The notes: generated by a model from the sequence alone, not told the origin. A DNA stretch of 64,000 bases from Balaenoptera acutorostrata (GCF_949987535.1 NC_080064.1:41984282-42048281); one strand, 5' to 3'; numbered from the stretch's first letter, positions 1 to 12,129 are shown. Program-made: numbers and translations.

Positions 1-60
1 TAAATTGATAAATCTTTTCCACCGTCTCAGTGTTTGCTTCTGGGAGGATACAATTGATAC

Positions 61-195
61 AGATTATTAACCTCATTTTACAGATGAGGAAACAGAGGCA
101 CAGAGAAGTGACTCAAGATCTCACAGCCAAATGAGTTTCAGTGCTCTTAATCATGTTCAACAATCATGTTGTGTTGAATTGGATTCAAACACAGA
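61..195 (-). repeat. MIR SINE fragment
   Basis: The text 'ttttacagatgaggaaac' followed by a 'cacagagaagtga' block is the reverse complement of the MIR core ('cctcatctgtaaaatg'). It is an ancient tRNA-derived SINE remnant. Edges are approximate. Confidence 0.75.
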
Positions 196-240
196 CAAAT
201 GCCTTTTTATCTTGTTTATGAGACATAAACTGATATTCCA

Positions 241-385
241 TCCATTTGTTTATTAAGACTACCAACACATATCTATGGAGTGCCATCTGTGTGTCAGGCA
301 CAGTGCTAGGTACTGTTCATACACTGGCGGAAAAGGAGCACAGTCTCTGACCTCAAGGAGCTTCCATTCTGGCAGGTAATTAGGT
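241..385 (-). repeat. L2 LINE 3' fragment
   Basis: A 'gtgtcaggcacagtgctagg' block followed by 'aaggagcttccattctgg' is the reverse complement of the L2 3' end. It is old and diverged. Confidence 0.7.
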
Positions 386-389
386 TCTA

Positions 390-1460
390 CACAAATACAA
401 CCTCAATGTCCCCTAGGCCCCTCCAGTTCATGGATCTTAGGTGAGGTCACTTTAAATCTTTGTCACTAAGTCTAGTGTCTATAATCTCCCATGTACCAAG
501 TGGCATGCTGTCAGTTCTGTCCCTTTCTTCTGTCTCTCTGCGCATCCTCAAAGGTCTTTTTTCCTCTCAAATGAAATAATGCATATTATTGGTACACGCT
601 TGGTAGTTGAGTAAAACTTTCATAAAGTGAATATTATTGCCAGTGTTATTACTATCATATAATATATTCTGCTACTTACACTTCTTTCCTTCTCCTCCAA
701 TGCTTCCTCTCGCCATATATCCTGGCCACTGTCCGCTGTTCTACTTGTTGCTCTAAAGCTGCCTGTACCTTTCCACTATACTGCTATCACTGTTGGAAAC
801 ACCTACATGATGTGCCCTGCAGGTTCATCAGCTTCCTCTGTGGCCAGTCTCTAGAGTTCTGTTCCTTTATCGGCATCTGCACACATCTGTTACTAAAACT
901 TTGCTATGCTCATCTCAGCTAACCACCCCTCTTCCCTCAAGACCTCTTGGAGCATCTGCTCTGTGGAGTTTGTTGCCATTTTTCCCACCTCCAGATTCAG
1001 GTGCTTATCTCTTTCCAGTTAGTAGTGAAGCATTTTCCTTTTCTTATGTCTACCTGCTTTTGTGGGGAACAGGTAGAACTGGGGCTTGGGCTCTTCATGA
1101 TGAGAGTTAATTCATTCTTTATCACACATCCTTTCTTTTGTCAAACTGTTAAATATGGCTGTCAGTTAGAACCTCCCACTGTACCTGGAACCACTGATCC
1201 CATCCAGCTTTTAGGCCCACTGTCCCAGCCTCTTTCCTCATTTATGGTGGTTTTTTCCCACAGGGCTTCCTGTTTTCCTTCTGTTCAACCTGGAAGTGAC
1301 ATTTAAACTAAGGATGAAGAAATATAGGAATTAGCTAGTGGAAGAAGGGAAGCAGGATTAGGTAGGGTGATTAGAAGAGATGAGAGCTCCAGTAGAAGGA
1401 ATAGCCTGGGAAAATTTCCTTATTTGTTGGATTAAGTAAAAGATTCTCTTTCTTGGATTA
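390..1460. other. Unannotated stretch, no gene seen
   Basis: About 1.1 kb of mainly unique AT-rich sequence. Open frames at 901-1110 and 947-1306 overlap one another, have no recognisable domain and lack convincing splice context. The pyrimidine-rich part around 690-1290 could be a very diverged L2 body. I see no RNA gene or strong regulatory motif. Confidence 0.4.
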
Positions 1461-1464
1461 AGTG

Positions 1465-1690
1465 CTGCTCTGTAGTTGAACTGCCTGATTTAAATTTTGA
1501 CCCCACTGTTTGCTAGCTGTGCAACACTGGACAAGTGAATTTAAACTCTGTGCTCAATTTTATAATCTGTAAAATGGGGATAACTTTACTTCATAAAGTT
1601 ATTGTGAGAAGCAAATGAAATAACCCCTGTAAACAGTGCTTATTAGCACAGTGCCAAGCACATAGAAGGTTCCTGACAGGCTGGTTTATT
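1465..1690 (+). repeat. MIR SINE, nearly full length
   Basis: The order 'gctagctgtgcaacactgga', then 'ctgtaaaatggggataa', then 'cagtgccaagcacatag' follows the MIR consensus from the central core to the 3' end. Confidence 0.8.
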
Positions 1691-1753
1691 TTTTGCTACT
1701 TATATCAGTCACCTATTGCTATATAACTAACCACTTTTAAAACTCAGTTGTTT

Positions 1754-1772
1754 AAAACAGTGAGAGTTTATT
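1754..1772. repeat. Target-site duplication, left copy
   Basis: AAAACAGTGAGAGTTTATT here is repeated as AAAACAGTGAGTGTTTATT at 2115-2133, one mismatch in 19. The pair brackets the SINE and fixes its edges. Confidence 0.9.
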
Positions 1773-2114
1773 TTTATTTATTTATTTATTTATTTAAATG
1801 AATTTATTTATTTATTTATTTATTTATGGCTGCCTTGGGTCTTCATTGCTACGCGCGGGCCCTCTCTAGTTGCAGCAAGCAGGGGCCACTCCTCGCTGTG
1901 GTGCGAGGGCCTCTCACCGGGGTGACCTCTCTTGCTGCGGGGCACGGGCTCTAGGCACGCGGGCTTCAGTAGTTGTGGCATGCAGGTTCAGTAGCTGTGG
2001 CTCACGGGCTCAGCTGCTCCGCGGCATGTGGGATCCTTCCGGACCAGGGCTCGAACCCGTGTCCCCTGCATTGGCAGGTGGATTCCTAACCACTGCGCCA
2101 CCAGGGAAGTCCAA
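1773..2114 (-). mobile_element. CHR-type tRNA-derived SINE (reverse)
   Basis: Read on the minus strand it begins at the right edge with the SINE head 'ggacttccctggtggcgcag' and includes a B-box-like 'gggttcgagccc'. It then runs through degenerate 'tagttgtggcacgcgggct' units to an A-rich end, seen here as the TTTA tract at 1771-1826. It is flanked by a 19-bp direct repeat with one mismatch (1754-1772 and 2115-2133), a target-site duplication made by the L1 machinery. The CHR family is restricted to cetaceans, hippos and ruminants. Confidence 0.92.
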
Positions 2115-2599
2115 AAAACAGTGAGTGTTTATTATTGCTCATGAGTTTACAAGTCAACTGGGAAGTTCTTTTGATCTTAGTTGGGCTCATTTATACATTT
2201 GTAGTCAGCTCTAGGGCAGGTAGGCAGCTCTGCTGATCTTGGCTGGGCTCTCTCACATGTGTGGAGTTGGCTGGTTATAGGCTGTTCTAGGATGGCCTTG
2301 ATTAGGCTCACTGGACTGTTTTCTATGTGGTCTTGCTTTTTCTGGCAGGACAATTGGGGCTTGTTGACATGACAGCTGGGCAAGATTCCAAGAGAGAGAG
2401 AGAAAGTAAGCAAGAACTGACATAGCAGGGACTCTACTGTATCCTATTGGCCAAAGCAAATCACAAGGCCAGCCCAGATATAGGCAACAGGAAATAGATT
2501 ACATCTTTTGACAGGAAGATCTGCAAAGTCACATTGTAAAGGGCATGGGTACAAGGAGGGGTAAATATTATGACTAGTTTTGCAGTTGCTCTCCCACAC

Positions 2600-3750
2600 C
2601 ACCCTTAACATTCCTTACAGAAATAATAGAAACAAATATTTGTAGCATGGTTTGCAGACTACAAAGACCTTTTACCTGTAACCACTGAGTCTTACAACAA
2701 GACTGTGGTTTAAGTATTTTTGAGACTATCTTGGGCACATACTTCTGTTGATACCTTTTTCTTAACCTTCTAGCACACATGATTGCTCACATTTGTGCAG
2801 TAAGGTTTCCTCCTCAGCCTACTGCCCTCCTGACTCTTCAAGGGTCATTTTATTTACTTTCATGGTTCCATTGATACTCCAGCCTAAACCTTCCAAAGCT
2901 TTGTTTTTCTATGTCTCACTGATTGTTAGCCAGCAGTTCATAGTTTTCACATGACCACCTCAAACTCATCATGCCCAGATGTATAAACAGATGTGTTATC
3001 ATTTTAAAATATGATTAGACTGATAATCCCAGCGTAAAAATGCTGTGAAAATACAAAATACATGTAGCAATTGTTTCGCCCTTCTATGACTTTTATGTAT
3101 GAACTTTAACTCCTTAAATTTTAGAAACATTTCAAATGGCTTTCTGTAATTAACACTCATAAAAATATTCTCTTGGATAAAGGCATTTCCTATTTGGCTT
3201 TAATCTTGGATTGGTAGTTAGGGTCCTGGATATAGACTGGGTAGTCGAGGAGTTTAGGAAACTCAGTTTTTATTTAGGGTTTTAGTGGTGCTACTAAATA
3301 TACCATGTCCCATTTTTCCTTTTCCCTCAAACTGTCTCATTGATGTAGCATGAAACCAAATAGAACAGTGCTGAACAGCTTGAAAGAGTGAATATCATGT
3401 GTTGAAAAGGAATATCACAGTATCACCTGATAAAAATAGCTTGTACCACAGCAAGCAGAGATTGGTGCACTCCAGAAGAGTATATGGTTTTTAAAGGTTT
3501 TATTAACTTTTTTATCCTCAAGAAACTGATAGGCGTTTGCAAAAACCCTAGCAGGTAAGGGTTTGATGGATGGGGGCAGGGGAGGAAATAACCTTTAATC
3601 TTGGTCAAGTAATTAGTTCTTTAAAAGAAGCAGCAGAAGTGTAATTAAAAAGAACCTTTGCTTTTCCATGTTACCAACCAAATATGTTCATATTTCTGAG
3701 GATTGAGGTAGAGTCTTGACAAAGTCAAGATTAAGAAGCCTGAAGAGGAA
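2600..3750. other. Unannotated stretch, no gene seen
   Basis: Mostly unique AT-rich sequence. The part around 2640-2760 faintly resembles an antisense MIR-class SINE but is too diverged to call. Open frames (for example minus 3423-3608) are short and match nothing I recognise. Confidence 0.4.
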
Positions 3751-3754
3751 GGGA

Positions 3755-4330
3755 CCATATTGTTTATTTATTCAACAGATCTTAACCAAGGGACCACATC
3801 ATTTATTCATTCAGCAGGCATTAACGAAGGAAACACTCTACCCTGGGTATTGGAGGATACAAAGGTGAAACAGACATGGATCCTCAAGGAGTTTCCTACC
3901 ATGTAGGGAAGACATATTCATATATATAAGTAAGCATATAAATATTATCACGTCAAAAGGGACAAATATCGTCAGAAAGGTACAAAGTGATGTGGAGTTT
4001 GTATGTTCTGTCATTTATTTATTCTGACAAAAATTGATTGAGTACCTACTGCATCCAGGCACTGTGGTAGGTGTTGGATGTCACAGTAGGTGCTGGGATC
4101 ACAGCTTACATTCCAGCAGGGGATATAAATTATAAGCTATTAACTCTTCAATAAAATAATACACTTTCAGATCATCATTAAATGGTGTGAAGAAAATAAA
4201 GTAGATGAAAGAGCATAGACCTGGGGATGTTATTTTAGGTAGATGGTCAGGAATATGTAGAGACGGGGGTGGGAAATGAAGGTCTTCTTGAAATAAAATA
4301 CTAGACATGACTGGACATGGGAGAATAAGG
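3755..4330 (-). repeat. L2 LINE, two antisense segments
   Basis: 'ttattcaacagatcttaacc' and a second 'ttcattcagcaggcattaac' start two copies of the L2 3' end. A third signature, 'gagtacctactgcatccagg', begins near 4040 and continues into 'acagcttacattccagcagg' and antisense L2 body. Probably tandemly placed or broken fragments of one long antisense L2. Confidence 0.65.
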
Positions 4331-4559
4331 ACTGTGCTTAGGGAAGAGCAGTCCAGTTGGACTGGTTTGGGGATGGGTGAGATGGGGTAATAAGGCTCAG
4401 GAGAGTTGGTGAACCTCCAACTTCTAGTATTTTGAGGGACTCTCCAGTGGGAGAAGACAGGAACAACCTGGGACCAATGGTTGGAGGTTTCAGTGGTTAC
4501 AGTCTGTGCTCTCTAATAGTAGAGGGTAAAAGGGTTCTGGCACTGTGTTAGAACAGCAT

Positions 4560-4680
4560 GGTTAACTGCCTGTGAACTCCGTAGGGACACAGGAATGGTG
4601 TCTTTTTCATCTCTACATCCCTGTTGGTCTGTCCCAGTGTCTGACACATAGTATGTGATCAAGAGTTGATTTTTAATTGC
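4560..4680 (+). repeat. L2 LINE 3' fragment
   Basis: 'tgtctttttcatctctacat', then 'agtgtctgacacatagtatg', matches the sense L2 3' end. Confidence 0.65.
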
Positions 4681-4969
4681 ATTTCTGAACATCACACATG
4701 TAGTTGTGTGAAATCCATGGATCTTCTTGCAGTTATTCAGTTGAGATAGCTGTGGATTTAAATGGAGGTCTACAGATAAGTTTTCCCCAGAAGAGTAACC
4801 TATTCTGTTTTGCCCTCCTATATGAAATGAATTAAAAGTAACCTCTTTTTCATTTCATAGGCATTTTCTCTTCCTAGGATCACAGAGTGGTTTTCTTGTC
4901 CACAGAGCTGTACCTGATTTAAACAGGGTATGGTAATTTAATTTCTATTTTTTTCACTTATTCACAATC

Positions 4970-5065
4970 ATTTATTTATTTCAGAGAGAGTAAGTAATTT
5001 ATCGAGGATTTCACAGACAGTACTCACTGAGGCCTTGTGACTCTTAAGTCCATGCTTTTTCAGCT
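4970..5065 (-). repeat. MIR fragment
   Basis: A 'gagagtaagtaatttatcga' block ending in 'gactcttaagtccatgct' follows the antisense MIR distal half. Confidence 0.55.
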
Positions 5066-5229
5066 ATATCCTGCTGTCTTATATGAAACTGATTTCATTT
5101 CATGCAAGTTCTGTTTATGTATCTCTGAATCATACTTCAATTTCTTTAACAGCAGCATCATTTTACCAGCCAAGAGGACCGCTTGCTCTGGATGGAGACC
5201 TAGTCACTGTGCTGGTGAGGACACCTCAC

Positions 5230-5605
5230 TCTCTGTCCCTGGTTAATGAAGCCCTCCTGGATCTCTCTGGCCCCCATTATTCTCTTTTGTGACCTCTAGC
5301 ATTCATACTCTGACCTTCTCACAAGCTTGTTTTCTTATTGTTTCTTCTGGTGGAATCTTGTCTCCCTAGATGGGTTGTATGTTCTTCTAACCCAAGAGCC
5401 ATGTTTTAAACCAGGAACTCCATTAGTATTTTGTGCAACACTAGACATGGGTGCTTATGAAATACTTGTTTGATTCGGAACCACTCATGGGTGAAAGGAA
5501 AGTTACAGTCAGTTCCTCCAGGACAGGGATCATATTGTCCACCTTATTTGTATTCCCAGCCACCACTATCTGGCCCAGAGTAGGCGCTCAATAAATGTGT
5601 TTTGG
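5230..5605 (+). repeat. L2 LINE fragments
   Basis: Two sense L2 pieces: a diverged body (5230-5470) and a clear 3' end (5505-5605) reading 'ggacagggatcatattgtcc' and then 'taggcgctcaataaatgtg'. Confidence 0.7.
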
Positions 5606-5749
5606 ATATGTGGCTTTGGATCCCCTACACCCTTGTTATTTGTTTTTGGCATCTCTGTTTAGCAGTATTCCTGTTAGTGATGTTATTCATTTTTTACTTA
5701 ACCATCCTTGAGGCAGGCTCTGGGACTTATCTTTTTAATGATAGTACCA

Positions 5750-5920
5750 TAATAATAATAACAGCTTAGTTTTTAGAGTTATTATTATATGCTGGGCATT
5801 ATACTAAGTACTTTACATGAATTATCTTATTAAACCCTTACAATCACACTCTGAACCTAGGCAGTCTGACTCCAGACTCACACTCCTAACCTTGGTCCTG
5901 TGTTGCCTTTGTAGCCCCTC
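5750..5920 (-). repeat. MIR SINE
   Basis: 'tgctgggcattatactaagt', then 'attatcttattaaaccctta', then 'ctaggcagtctgactccaga' is the antisense MIR order. Confidence 0.75.
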
Positions 5921-5929
5921 CCTGTGCTC

Positions 5930-6660
5930 AATAACTCATAGGGGGTCAGTCCTAGTGAATTTTTGGAGAAGACTGATTGGAGGTATTACCTAAGTATTTT
6001 AAACATTTCTAAGTCCTTTCTATTTTAGTGTCCTTTCTATTTTATTTAGTATTTTTTATGAAATTCTGCGGGTTTTCTTCCTCTTAGGTGAATTTTCTAA
6101 GTGCAGAATTATTACAGGGAATAGCTAGACTAAGCTAGAATTGATGTATTTGCCACCCCTGGCTTTGCCAGGCAACATGATTCCTTGTTTTCCCAAGCTT
6201 TCTTGGCACTGTTAATGTGCTTAGACATAGAAGGATATGTGTGATGTAAATAATGATCACTGGAATAGAGGGATAGCAGTTATTGGGACAGTATTTCTGG
6301 TTGTCAGGAGGTTCCCTAGAACTGCAATGACCAGAGAGGACTGAACACTGCATTTATTTTCCTGAGTCCTTGTTCAGATTTCTACTCATTTAACACTATT
6401 TAAGAGCAGTTCCTGGAAGAAAAAAAAAATGCATGAGCTCTTCTATGGGACTCCCTTCCCCATTATTTTCACTTTCCTCTTAACTGACTCGTACTTTCAC
6501 TTGATGGCAAGAATATAGAATTGGAAACTTCCACCACTAAATGGTGAGATTTCATAAGGGCAGAGAAAGTTATATTATTGTTTTAGACCTCAAGGTTTTC
6601 CTCTGTAAATATCGCATACTCCGTAGGACTGTTGGTGGAATAAATGAGATCAAAATTCCT
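5930..6660. other. Unannotated stretch, no gene seen
   Basis: Unique-looking AT-rich sequence with no repeat I can name and no credible exon. The minus frame 6135-6353 has no recognisable domain. Confidence 0.4.
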
Positions 6661-6669
6661 AACTGTGGC

Positions 6670-7150
6670 CTGCAACAACCAGTATTATCTGATCTCAGCC
6701 TGTCTCTCAACCTGCTCTTAGATCACTCCACTCCAGCCTCGCTAGACATCGTGTCTCATTCCAGGATGCCCAGCTGACTCCTGCCTTGGGCCTTCCTGCT
6801 CTACTTATACCCCAGACCCTCAGGTGGCTTCCTCCTTCACTTGGCTCAGTCCTCTGCTCAAATGACCCCTCCTCAGAGAGCCTTCTGACCGCTGGTCCGG
6901 AAGAGCTCTCCCTCCTCCCCTGTTCTGTCTATCCCCCTTATTCTGCATTATTTTGCATATACTACTTACTGCTGTCTTAAACTATTTTGTTTTTTATGAC
7001 TTGTTTGTTCTCCCCTCACTTGAATGTAAGTTCCAAGAGAGTGGGGACTTTGTCTATCTTGTTTCCTTATCTCCTTAGCTCTTCCAGTGGTGCTTGGCAC
7101 ACAGTAGGTAGTCAAACAGTATTTCTTGCCGTGGATGTAAACATGCCTGG
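6670..7150 (+). repeat. L2 LINE, long sense fragment
   Basis: Typical sense L2 order: 'cctctgctcaaatgacccct', 'gagagccttctgaccgctgg', 'acttgaatgtaagttccaag', 'gtgcttggcacacagtaggt'. The plus frames at 6786-6980 and 6987-7193 fall inside it and are not genes. Confidence 0.8.
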
Positions 7151-7203
7151 CACTATCCATTTCTTAGGGATATTCTTAATTTCAGTTTTGTAACAGCTTT
7201 ATT

Positions 7204-7222
7204 CCTGGGTTACATATCTTTT
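7204..7222. repeat. Target-site duplication of the long L1, left copy
   Basis: CCTGGGTTACATATCTTTT is repeated at 13349-13367 with a single T/C difference (18 of 19). It lies immediately outside the L1 3' tail. Confidence 0.9.
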
Positions 7223-9699
7223 TTACTTATGATGATGGTGATGATGATGATCATGATGATGTAAGTTTCAAGTGTACAGCATTATAAAACAACATCTGTA
7301 TACACTACAGAGTGATCACCACCACAAGTCTAGTTACCATCCATCACCATATAGTTGCCCCCTTCATCCATCTCCAAACCTCTTGCCCCCTGGGAACCAC
7401 TAATTGTTCTCTGCACCTATGAGTTTGTTTTTGTCATATTTTGTTTGTTCATTGTTTTTGTTTCTGTTTTTAGATTCCACATGAGTGAAATCATATGGTA
7501 TGTGTCTTTCTGCATCTTACTTATTTCACTTAGCATAATACCCTCAAGGTCCATCTGTGTTGTCACAAATGGCAGGATTTCATTATTTTTTTATGGCTGA
7601 GTGGTATTCCATTGCATATATGTACAACATCTTCTTTATCCATTTATCCATTGACGGACCCTTAGGTTACTTCAATATGTTGGCTGTTGTAAGTAATGCT
7701 GCAGTGAACATAGAGGTGCATTTATTTTTTAGAAGTGTTGTTTTGGTGTTCTTTGAATAGATACTCAGAAGTGGAATAGCTGGGTCATATGGTAATTCTA
7801 TTCTTAATTTTTTGAGGCATCTACATACTGCTTTCCACAGTGGTTGTACCAATTTACCATCCCACAAACAGTGTACAAAGGTTTCCTTTGCTCCATTTTC
7901 TCATCAACACTTGTTATTTCCTGTATTTTTTATGGTAGTCATTCTAACAGGTATAATGCGATATCTTACTGTGCTTTTGATTTGTATTTCCTTGATGATG
8001 TTGAACTTTTTTTCATGTGCCTGTTGACCATCTGTGTGTCTTCTTTGGCAAAAAGTCTCTTCAGATTCTCTGCCCAGTTTTTTAATTGGGTTATTTGGGG
8101 TTTTGTTGTTGTTGTTGTTGAGTTGTATGAGTTTTTTATATATTTTGGGTACTAAGCCCTTCTCAGATACATGATTTGCAAATGTCTTCTCCCATTCAGT
8201 ATGTTGCCTTTTCATTTTGATGATAGTTTCCTTCACTGTGTAGAAGCTTTTTAGTTTGTTGTAGTCCCGTCTGTTTATTCTTGCTTTTGTTTCCCATATC
8301 TTTAGAGTCAGATACACAAAAACATCACTAAGACTGATGTCAAGGAACTTACTACCTATATTTTCTTCTAGGAATTTTATTGTTTCAGATCTTACGTTCA
8401 CATCTTTACTCCATTTTGGGTTAATTTTTGTGCATGGTGTAAGATGGTGGTCTAGTTTCATTCTTTTGCATTTACTGTCCAGTTTTCCCAACACCATTTA
8501 TTAAAGGCACTGTCCTTTTTCCATATGTTCTTCGCTCCTTTGTAGTAGACTAATTGTCCACAAAAGTGTGGATTTATATCTGGGCTCTGTTTCTGTTCCA
8601 TTGATCTATGTTTCTGTTTTTGTGCCAGTACCATACTGTTTTGATCACTATAGATTTGTAGTATCGTTTGAAATCAGGGTGTGTGATCTCTCCAGCTTTG
8701 TTTTTCTCTCTCAGGATTGTTTTGGCTATTTGGGGTCTTCTGTGGTTCGATACAAGTTTTAGAATTGTTTGTTCTATGTCTGTGAAATATGACATTGGCA
8801 TTTTGACAGGGATTTCATTGAATCTGTAGACTGCTTGGGGTAGTATGGACATTTTAACAATATTGATTCTTCAATCCATGAGCACAGAATATCTTTTCAT
8901 TTTTTCATATCTTCTTCAGTTTCTGTCATCAGTGTCTTATAGTTTTCAGTGTACAGATCTTTTGCCTCCTTGATTAAATTTATTATTAAGTATTTTATTC
9001 TTTTTGATATAAATTGTGAGATTATTTTCGTAATTTCTTTTTGATAGTTTATTATTAGTGTGTAGAAACAACACAGATTTCTATATATTGATTTTGTATG
9101 CTGCAACTTTACTCAATTCACTTATTCTAACAGCTTTTTGGTGGAGTTTGTAGGGTTTTCTATATATAGTATCATGTCATCTGCAAATAGTGACAGTTTT
9201 ACTTCTTCCTTTCCAATTTAGGTGCCTTTTACTTCTTTTCCTTGCTTAATTGCTCTGGATAGGATTATAATACTTTGTTGAATAAAAGTGGTGAGAGTAG
9301 GCACCCTTGTCTTGCCCTGATCTTAGAGGAGAAGCTTTCAGCTTTTCATTGTGGAGTTTGATGTTAGCTGTGGGTTTGTCATATATTGTCTTTATTATGT
9401 TGAGGTACATTCCCTCTATGCCTACTTTGTTGAGAGTTTTTCTCTTAAATGGATGTTGATGCTTTCCTGCATCTATTGAGATGATCAGATGATTTTTGTA
9501 AAAAAATCCTTCATTTTGTAAATGTGATGTATCACATTTATTGATTTGCAGATGTTGAACCATTCTTGCATCCCTGGAATAAATCTCACTTGATTGTGGT
9601 GTATGATTCCCCTTAATGTATTGTTGGATTCAGTTTGCTAATATCTTGTTGAGGAATTTTGCACCTGGGTTCATCAAGTATATTGGCCTGTGGTTTTTT

Positions 9700-9731
<32 letters not shown>
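9700..9731. repeat. (GT)n microsatellite inside L1 ORF2
   Basis: About 16 GT units. On the minus strand they read as alternating His-Thr inside the reverse transcriptase relic, at a point where intact L1 has a KPGRD-like segment. It grew after the element died. Confidence 0.95.
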
Positions 9732-9732
<1 letters not shown>

Positions 9733-10169
9733 TATCCTTGTCTGGTTTTGGTATCTGAGGAATACTGACTTCATAAATGTATTTGGAAGGTTTTCTTCCT
9801 CTTCAGTTTTTTGGAAGAGTTTAAGAAGGATTGGTATTAAATCTTCTTTGAATGTTTTGTAGAACTTGCCAGTGAAGCTGTCTGGTACTGGGCTTTTGTT
9901 TTTGGGGAGCTTTTTCATTACTGTTTCAGTCTCCTTATTAGTAATTGGCCTATTCAGATTTTCTATTTCTTCATGGTTCAGTCTTGGAAGTTTGCATGTT
10001 TCTAGAAATTTATCCATTTCTACTATGTTGTCCAATTTGTTGGCATATAATTGTTCTTAGTAGTCTCTTATGATCCTTTATATTTCTGTGGTATCGATTG
10101 TAATATCTCCTATTTTGTTTCTGATTTTATTTATTTGAGCCCTCTTTCTTTTTTTCTTGGCTAGTCTAG

Positions 10170-10181
10170 CTAATAGCTTTT
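10170..10181. repeat. Target-site duplication of nested SINE, left copy
   Basis: CTAATAGCTTTT recurs exactly at 10608-10619 and brackets the SINE within L1 ORF2. Confidence 0.88.
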
Positions 10182-10607
10182 AAAAATATATATTTATTAT
10201 TTATTTATTTATTTATTTTATTTATTTCGTCTGCGTCTGGTCTTAGTTGTAGCATGTGGGATCTTTCTTGAGGCATGCAGGATCTTTCGTTGTGATGCGT
10301 GGGCTCTTCATTGTGGTGCGTGGGCTTTTCTTTAGTTGTGGTGTGCAGGTTTTTTCTTCTCTAGTTGTGGTGCACAGGCTCCAGGGCACGTGGGCTCTGT
10401 AGTTGTGGCACGTGGGTTCCAGAGCACATGGGCTCTGTAGTTTGCAGCACAAAGTCTCTAGTTGAGGCACACGAGCTCTGTAGTTGTGGCACACGGGCTT
10501 AGTTGCCCCACAGCATGTGGGATCTTAGTTCCCTGACCAGGGATCAATCCTGCATCCCCTGCAGTGCAAGGAGGATTCTTTACCATGGGACCACCAGGGA
10601 AGTCCCA
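10182..10607 (-). mobile_element. CHR-1-like SINE nested in L1
   Basis: The tRNA-like head lies at the right edge (minus strand 'gggacttccctggtggtccc'), followed by 'ccctggtcagggaactaaga'. A long run of about ten degenerate units of the type 'tagttgtggcacgtgggct' (10243-10510) follows, and the tail is the TTTA/TTTAT tract at 10185-10228. An exact 12-bp target-site duplication flanks it. At 426 bp it is longer than usual because of the expanded internal array. The minus frame 10243-10494 is only a translation of that array. Confidence 0.92.
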
Positions 10608-12129
10608 CTAATAGCTTTTTTATTTTGTTTATCTGTTCGAAGAACCAGCTCTTAGTTTCACTGAGTTTTTCTATTTTTTGTCTCCATTTCTTTCTGCTTT
10701 GATATTTATTATTTCCTTCCTTATGCTAATTTTGGGCTTCATTTTCTTCTTTTACTAGTTCTTTAGGTGTAAAGTTTGATTGCTTATTTGAGAATTTTCT
10801 TGTTTCTTGAACTTGGCTTGTATTGCTATGAACTTTCCTCTGAGAACTGCTTTTGCTGCATCCCAAAGATTTTGATATGTCATATTTTTGTTCTCATTTA
10901 TCTCTAGATATTTTTTAATTTTTTCTTTGATTCTGATGAAGACTCATTGGTTCTTTAGTAGCATGTTGTTTAAGCTCCATGTTTTTGTTTTTTTCTCCTT
11001 TTTATCTTGTGATTGATTTCTAGTTTCATACCATTGTGGATGGAAAATATGTTTGATATGATTTCACTCTTCTTGAATTTATTGAGACTTATTTTGTGAC
11101 CTAACATGTGTTCTATCCTGGAGAATGTTCCATGTGCACTAGAGAATGCTGCTTTTTGATGGAATGTTCTGTATATATCTATTAAGTGAATCTGACCTAA
11201 TGTGTAATTTAAGTCCACTATTTCCGTATATATTTTCTATCTGGATGATCTATCCATTGATGTAAGTGTGGTGTTCAAGTCCGCTACTATTATTGTATTC
11301 CTTTCAATTTCTCCCTTTAAGTCTGTTAATATTTGCTCTGTATATATGGGTGCTCCTATGTTAGGTGCATGTACATTTATAAATGTTATGTCTTCTTGAT
11401 GGATTGACCCCAAACCATTATGTCATGCCTTTCTTTGTCTTCTGTTACAGTCTTTGCTTTAAAGTCTATTTTGTCTGACATGAGTATAGCTACTCCAGCT
11501 TTCTTTTCATTTCCATTTGCATGGGATATCTTTCTCCATTCCTTCACCTTTAGTCTGTGTGTGTCCTAACTTCTGAAGTGAGTCTTTTATAAGCAGCATA
11601 CAAACTGGTCTTGTTTTTTTAATCCATTCAGCCATATAAAGTAATTATTAATAGGTATGTACTTACTGCCATTTTGTTCATTGTTTTCTGGCTGTGTTTG
11701 TGGTTCCTCTCTTCTTGTCTTTCTCTTTCCTTTGCATTTTGGTGGTTTTCTTTAGTGTATTGTTTAGATTTATTTCTCACTTTCTTTTGTGTACTTACTA
11801 TAATTTTTTTTCTTGTGGTTATCATGAGGTTTACTTATAACATCCTATGTAAATAACAACATGTTTTGATAACAGCTTAAATTTGAACATATTCCAAAGC
11901 TATATCTTTTTACTCCCTACTTCCCCACATTTTATACTTTGATTACATATTTTGCATCTTTTTATTTTATGAATCCCTTAACTGATTATTAAAATTTTAG
12001 TTAATTTTACTACTTTTGTCTTTTAACCTTCATGTTTACTTTATGTGATATATCTACTACCTTTACTTTTTCCAGTGAGATTTTTACTTTCATATATTTT
12101 CTTATTATTAATTAGTGCCATTTCTTTTC

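Larger units (their letters stand above)
1700..2598 (-). mobile_element. Old LTR-like repeat split by a CHR SINE
   Basis: The flanks 1700-1772 and 2134-2598 read as one continuous diverged mammalian repeat ('ttgctatataactaacca', then 'ttattgctcatgagtttac', then 'ggccaaagcaaatcacaagg'). The pattern is typical of antisense MaLR/MLT-class LTRs, but I cannot fix the family. The SINE at 1773-2114 interrupts it, so the LTR-like repeat is the older insertion. Confidence 0.5.
7480..11830 (-). pseudogene. L1 ORF2 relic (endonuclease and reverse transcriptase)
   Basis: ORF2 encodes the endonuclease and reverse transcriptase that carry out target-primed reverse transcription. Endonuclease pieces are seen at about 11340-11400 ('NVHAPNIGAPIYT'-like) and at 10970-11218 ('LIDIYRTFHQKAAFSS', then 'SEIISNIFSIHN'). 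Reverse transcriptase pieces include 'KSPVPDSFTGKFYKTFKEDL' (9613-10035), 'IISIDAG' and '[11 protein letters not shown]' (9246-9563). The FADD catalytic box survives at 9176-9187. The C-terminal part (7904-8497) contains 'LTPCTKINPKWSKDVNVR', 'NPIKK' and 'TGNNKC', and 7667-7867 holds 'KLVQPLWKAV'. The frame is broken at many points, one cysteine of the C-terminal motif is replaced, a CA/GT tract is inserted at 9700-9731, and a SINE splits it at 10182-10607. The start coordinate is approximate. No functional product is expected. Confidence 0.9.

Noticed and set aside
7904..8497. 197-codon minus-strand open frame as a host gene
   Set aside because: It matches the C-terminal part of L1 ORF2 and lies inside an L1 with target duplications.
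10243..10494. Repeat protein or CRISPR-like array
   Set aside because: The regular units are the tail repeats of a CHR SINE, with unequal spacing and no unique spacers.
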